A DNA stretch of 64,000 nt, from NCBI GenBank assembly GCA_025465095.1, contig JAODME010000013.1:62001-126000 (forward strand). The letters run 5' to 3'. Made by a program: the position numbers and the translations under genes. Under the pieces are notes generated by a model, which saw nothing but the letters and a program-made list of their open reading frames with translations, had not been told where the DNA came from and ran no database searches. Numbering within the stretch: position 1 is the first letter of the stretch; each line of letters opens with the position of its first letter. The DNA comes from Microbacteriaceae bacterium (GTDB lineage Bacteria; Actinomycetota; Actinomycetes; Actinomycetales; Microbacteriaceae). Shown in pieces: positions 60,607-64,000 of this stretch.

Positions 60607-61544
60607 AGATTGCGAAGCAATCCGCGACGCCGGCGCCGACTCGCCCTGGCAACTTGGTGTCTGTCCGAGCGGCCGTACCCCCGCTCGTCCTGGTCGCCGT
60701 CATCGTGACGATGCTCGCCTGGGCGAGCGCGTTCATCGTGATTCGCGGCGTCATGCCGCACTTCTCCCCTGGCGCCCTCGCGCTCGCGCGGCTGCTCGTC
60801 GGCTCGGTCCTACTCGGACTCCTCCTTGTCGGCCGGCGGTGGATCCACCCAACGGGTCGTGAATGGCTGCTCGTCGGCGGGTTCGGAGTGGCCTGGTTCG
60901 GTGCCTACAACATCGCGCTCAACGCCGCCGAGCAAACCCTGGATGCTGGCACCACCGCGATGCTCGTCAACATCGGGCCCATTCTCATCGCCCTCGGCGC
61001 CGCCGTCTTCCTCCGCGAGGGCATCTCGAAGTGGCTCGCGATCGGCACGGGGGTCGCGTTCTTCGGAGTGCTGCTGATCTGGACCAGCAGCGGCGGGGTC
61101 GGCCTTGGCGACGGCGGCGGAGTGCTGTGGTGCCTGCTTGCCGCGATCAGCTATGCGGGAGGGGTGCTGATGCAGAAGCCAGCGCTCCGCCGCCTGCCCG
61201 CACGGCAGGTCACCTGGATGGGCTGCGTGATCGGAATGATCGCGTGCCTCCCCTTCGGAGGGCAGCTTCTCGCGGACGTGCAGAACGCCCCCGCCATCTC
61301 GGTCGCGGGCGCCATCTACCTGGGTGCGGTGCCGACCGCCCTCGCCTTCAGTACCTGGGCGTACGCCCTGTCCAAGCTGCCTGCTGCGCAGCTCGGAGTC
61401 TCCACTTATGTCGTGCCGCCGCTCGCCATCCTGCTCGGCTTTCTCGTCTTCGGCGAGGTGCCGACCGTCGTCGCGGCGATCGGCGGGGGTGTGTGTCTCG
61501 TCGGGGTCGCGTTGTCGCGCAGACGGATGCGCGGGTCGGCCTGA
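60603..61544 (+). CDS. DMT-superfamily (EamA) transporter
   Basis: 313 residues, ten predicted transmembrane helices in two EamA repeats (about 25-155 and 165-305). WASAFIVIRGVMPHFSPGALALAR in helix 1-2 and PTALAFSTWAYALSKLPAAQLG in the second repeat are typical. Such proteins export metabolites or amino acids; the substrate is unknown. The start is fixed by overlap with the preceding six-codon leader ORF. It is divergent from the ligase gene. Confidence 0.9.
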   Translation: MKIAKQSATPAPTRPGNLVSVRAAVPPLVLVAVIVTMLAWASAFIVIRGVMPHFSPGALALARLLVGSVLLGLLLVGRRWIHPTGREWLLVGGFGVAWFGAYNIALNAAEQTLDAGTTAMLVNIGPILIALGAAVFLREGISKWLAIGTGVAFFGVLLIWTSSGGVGLGDGGGVLWCLLAAISYAGGVLMQKPALRRLPARQVTWMGCVIGMIACLPFGGQLLADVQNAPAISVAGAIYLGAVPTALAFSTWAYALSKLPAAQLGVSTYVVPPLAILLGFLVFGEVPTVVAAIGGGVCLVGVALSRRRMRGSA

Positions 61545-61709
61545 ATCGCATGTTATCGGCGCATCCGATTTTCTGGCAGAATGGTCAGTCGAGTCCATAC
61601 CTGCCCGACCCTCTAATCAGGCTGTATCGGAATCCCTCAGAGCTCGTGTCGAGTGTGCCCCCACGCTCACGCCATCAGTTCAACCACACCAAATCAACTC
61701 AGGAGAATT

Positions 61710-62234
61710 GTGGCTGTAAAGATCCGTTTGAAGCGCATGGGCAAGATCCGCGCTCCTTACTACCCTATTGTCGTTGCCGACTCGCGCACCAAGCGCGATG
61801 GCCGGGTCATCGAAGAGATCGGCAAGTACCACCCCACGCAGGAGCCTTCGGTCATCGAGGTCGACTCCGATCGTGCGCAGTACTGGCTCGGTGTTGGCGC
61901 ACAGCCGACTGAGCAGGTCGCGGCGCTTCTCAAGCTCACCGGCGACTGGGGCAAGTTCAAGGGTGACAAGAACGCCGTCAGCACCGTGAAGGTCAAGGAA
62001 GAGAAGACAGTCTTTCAGGCCGACGAGAAGAAGAAGGCCGTGCTCAAGCCGAAGGCCGAAGCTCCCGCCAAGGTCGAAGAGCCGACCGGTACCCCCGCCG
62101 AAGCAGACGCGGCCGCGGCCGACGTCGCCGCTGACGCCGCCGACGCATCGCCGGCGACCACTGAGGAAACCCCTGAGCAGGTCGACAACGCCGACGTCGA
62201 CGCCGTTAACGCGCCTGACGCCGACAAGGCGTAG
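61710..62234 (+). CDS. rpsP: 30S ribosomal protein S16
   Basis: 174 residues. The S16 domain (about 1-85) reads [20 protein letters not shown], then [19 protein letters not shown] long Ala/Asp/Glu/Thr-rich acidic tail of about 70 residues is added, as often in actinobacteria. The GTG start has AGGAG 4 nt upstream. The 165-bp region before it has no gene. It heads the operon rpsP-khpA-rimM, with trmD nearby. Confidence 0.96.
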   Translation: MAVKIRLKRMGKIRAPYYPIVVADSRTKRDGRVIEEIGKYHPTQEPSVIEVDSDRAQYWLGVGAQPTEQVAALLKLTGDWGKFKGDKNAVSTVKVKEEKTVFQADEKKKAVLKPKAEAPAKVEEPTGTPAEADAAAADVAADAADASPATTEETPEQVDNADVDAVNAPDADKA

Positions 62235-62237
62235 CAA

Positions 62238-62474
62238 GTGCTGGCAGGAGCGCTCGAGCATCTCGTCAAGGGGATCGTCGATCACCCGGAAGATGTTCAG
62301 GTCGTTCAGAAGAACTCCCCACGCGGCGATGTCCTCGAGGTGCGCGTGCACCCCGAGGACCTCGGTCGCGTGATCGGGCGCGCCGGTCGCACGGCCAAGG
62401 CGCTCCGCACGCTCATCTCGGCGATCGCCGACGGCAAGCGTGTTCGTGTCGACGTGGTGGATACCGATTACTAA
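62238..62474 (+). CDS. khpA: KH-domain RNA-binding protein KhpA
   Basis: 78 residues, one KH domain with the RNA-binding loop DLGRVIGRAGRTAKALRTL. KhpA pairs with KhpB as an RNA chaperone in Gram-positives and is encoded between rpsP and rimM across actinobacteria. GTG start 3 bp after rpsP. Its end overlaps the rimM frame. Confidence 0.95.
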   Translation: MLAGALEHLVKGIVDHPEDVQVVQKNSPRGDVLEVRVHPEDLGRVIGRAGRTAKALRTLISAIADGKRVRVDVVDTDY

Positions 62475-63072
62475 GCAACCGGAACCGGGTCATACGCAGC
62501 TGAGGGTCGGTCGCCTCACCAAGGCGCACGGACTGAAGGGCGCGATCAAGGTCGAGCTGTACACGGATGACCCGGGGCGACGTTTCGTCCCGGGCGCCGT
62601 GTTCCAGCTGCAGGTGCCGACGAGCTCGCCGTGGCACGGCAAGACCATCGAACTCATCGAGCTCAAGTGGTACAACACGCACGCGGTGGCATTCTTCAAG
62701 GACGTTCCCGACCGCACCGTCGCTGAATCCCTGATGAAGGCGATCCTGTGGGTAGACCAGGATCGCGCGGAGACTCCGGATGAGGACGACGCGTGGTATG
62801 ACCACCAGCTCATCGGGCTGTCGGTGCTGAGAGACGGCGAGAGGGTGGGTGTCGTCGGACGTGTCGACCACCTGCCGTCCCAGGACCTGCTGCTCGTCAC
62901 GACGGATGCGGGCGAGGTGCTCGTGCCGTTCGTCAAGGCCTTCGTTCCCTCGGTCGACATCGCCGCCGGCACGCTGACAGTTACGCCGCCGCCCGGACTC
63001 TTCGAGGAGCTGCCCGAGGAGGCAGAGAAGCCGGACGAACTGTTGGACGGCGAACAGCGGAACGACCTGTAG
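62446..63072 (+). CDS. rimM: 16S rRNA processing protein RimM
   Basis: About 208 residues. The N-terminal LRVGRLTKAHGLKGAIKVELYTDDP and the C-terminal PRC-barrel region with LLVTTDAGEVLVPFVKAFV identify RimM, which assists maturation of the 30S head. The start is uncertain: in-frame GTGs at 62440 and 62446 lie within khpA and give an atypical 19-21-residue N-terminus, and no ATG, GTG or TTG is found closer to the domain. A non-standard ATT at 62467 would give the usual length. trmD follows after about 150 bp. Confidence 0.9.
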   Translation: MSTWWIPITKQPEPGHTQLRVGRLTKAHGLKGAIKVELYTDDPGRRFVPGAVFQLQVPTSSPWHGKTIELIELKWYNTHAVAFFKDVPDRTVAESLMKAILWVDQDRAETPDEDDAWYDHQLIGLSVLRDGERVGVVGRVDHLPSQDLLLVTTDAGEVLVPFVKAFVPSVDIAAGTLTVTPPPGLFEELPEEAEKPDELLDGEQRNDL

Positions 63073-63211
63073 GCGCAGCCCTCACACGCTTCCGTCGACG
63101 TAACGGGGTCGGGGCCGGCTCATCGCCTCCTCGGATCCCCGCCGTGCCGTCAGGCGCACGCACACGGTCGCCGATCGCTATCGGGAGGGCGTCTCGCGGA
63201 GCGCGCTCTCC

Positions 63212-63217
63212 TAGACT
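63212..63217 (+). promoter_or_regulatory. -10 hexamer of trmD
   Basis: TAGACT, 6 nt before the trmD ATG, so trmD has its own leaderless promoter beside any read-through from rimM. Confidence 0.5.
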
Positions 63218-63223
63218 TCTCGG

Positions 63224-63928
63224 ATGCGCATTGACATCGTCACGATTTTTCCCGAGTTCTTCTCGGTGCTTGATGTCTCGCTGCTCGGCAAGGCCCGCCA
63301 GGCGGGCCGCATCCACCTCGGCGTACACGACCTGCGCGACTACACGTACGACCGTCACCGTACAGTCGACGACACCCCGTACGGCGGGGGTGCCGGAATG
63401 GTGATGCGCCCGGAGCCGTGGGGCGAGGCGATCGACAGCATCCTGTACGCGGGCGAGGCTCGAGGCGTAGCGGACCCCGTCGTTCTGTTCCCTTCGCCGG
63501 CCGGCGAGCTCTTCACCCAGGCGCTCGCACGCGAGCTCTCGGTCGAGCCCGCGCTCGTCTTCGGCTGCGGACGGTATGAGGGGATTGACCAGCGGGTTGT
63601 CGACTACGCGGCATCCCGGGCCAGGGTCAGGCTCGTCAGCCTCGGGGACTACGTTCTCAACGGCGGCGAGGTCGCCGCGATGGCCATGATCGAGGCAATC
63701 GGCCGGCTCATTCCGGGCGTCATCGGCAACCCGGCGAGTCTCCTCGAGGAGAGTCACGAAGACGGACTGCTCGAGTACCCGAGCTACACCAAGCCCGCAG
63801 AGTGGCGCGGACTCGCGGTGCCACCCGTGCTGTTGAGCGGCAATCACGCGGCGATCGCTGCCTGGCGGCGCGAGCAGCAGATCGAACGGACACGGCGCGT
63901 GCGACCGGATCTGCTGTCGTCGGAGTAG
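63224..63928 (+). CDS. trmD: tRNA (guanine(37)-N(1))-methyltransferase
   Basis: 234 residues of the SPOUT class with a deep trefoil knot. [13 protein letters not shown] at the N-terminus, [31 protein letters not shown] and [15 protein letters not shown] (the knot) are all present. It methylates G37 next to the anticodon and prevents frameshifting. The ATG is fixed by TAGACT 6 nt upstream. The window ends 72 bp downstream. Confidence 0.97.
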   Translation: MRIDIVTIFPEFFSVLDVSLLGKARQAGRIHLGVHDLRDYTYDRHRTVDDTPYGGGAGMVMRPEPWGEAIDSILYAGEARGVADPVVLFPSPAGELFTQALARELSVEPALVFGCGRYEGIDQRVVDYAASRARVRLVSLGDYVLNGGEVAAMAMIEAIGRLIPGVIGNPASLLEESHEDGLLEYPSYTKPAEWRGLAVPPVLLSGNHAAIAAWRREQQIERTRRVRPDLLSSE

Positions 63929-64000
63929 GCGCGACACCAGGCAACCGAGTTTCTCGTGTGACGGTTGTCCGGAGGTTTCCCGGCATGAGGCGCGAATGCG

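Noticed and set aside
63985-64000. Start of another gene at the right edge (ATG with GGAGG 9 nt upstream)
   Set aside because: Only five codons are visible, so it cannot be told from chance.
1-64000. CRISPR arrays, insertion sequences, prophage genes, rRNA, other tRNAs
   Set aside because: No regularly spaced repeats, transposase or integrase motifs or rRNA sequence were seen; the only tRNA found is tRNA-Glu.

Overview
The window is GC-rich, densely coded DNA from an actinobacterium, most likely a member of the Microbacteriaceae (Micrococcales). Three things point there: frequent GTG/TTG starts; the blocks leuCD-murA-plsC-gpsA-ddl, DUF177-rpmF-rnc-mutM-smc-ftsY-ffh and rpsP-khpA-rimM-trmD; and a coenzyme F420 system. 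About 65 protein genes, one tRNA and one recognisable riboswitch are present. I see no insertion sequence, prophage, CRISPR array or rRNA. This is chromosomal core DNA carrying accessory metabolic inserts.

Layout. 1-4.1 kb: a truncated membrane protein, an MBL-fold hydrolase, tRNA-Glu(CTC), a small acidic protein, a UPF0114 membrane protein, and terC behind a yybP-ykoY (Mn2+) riboswitch. 4.3-10.7 kb: leucine biosynthesis and envelope synthesis (leuC, leuD, murA, plsC, gpsA, ddl). 10.7-14.2 kb: a VOC protein and a polar amino-acid ABC transporter, lying between ddl and the DUF3515/thiL pair. 14.3-21.1 kb: DUF3515, thiL, rsmD, an acyl-CoA dehydrogenase, recG, coaD. 21.1-35.7 kb: the F420 region, with fgd (F420 reduction), a TrxB-like enzyme, a frameshifted gene, a MhuD-like haem monooxygenase, an LLM oxidoreductase, cofE, a MoxR/DUF58/transglutaminase unit, cofC, cofD and a putative F420-0 ABC transporter.

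36.1-44.9 kb: a reductive pyrimidine (or hydantoin) catabolic cluster. It holds a beta-ureidopropionase-type amidohydrolase, a dihydropyrimidinase, an F420-type LLM oxidoreductase, a four-gene NMT1/THI5-type ABC importer and a class III aminotransferase. No classical dihydropyrimidine dehydrogenase is present, so the LLM protein is a candidate for the ring-reduction step using F420H2. 44.9-63.9 kb: translation, SRP and chromosome-segregation core genes, interrupted by a histidine phosphatase, an amylase/LLM pair, a gamma carbonic anhydrase, another LLM oxidoreductase, nagB, a glutamate-cysteine-ligase-like enzyme and an EamA exporter.

The genes connect as follows. Fgd would supply F420H2 from glucose-6-phosphate, Cof proteins make the cofactor, and up to four further LLM-fold enzymes in the window could use it. 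Many genes start 6-7 nt after a TANNNT hexamer, which indicates leaderless transcripts; this fixes several start codons and reveals a six-codon leader ORF before the EamA gene.
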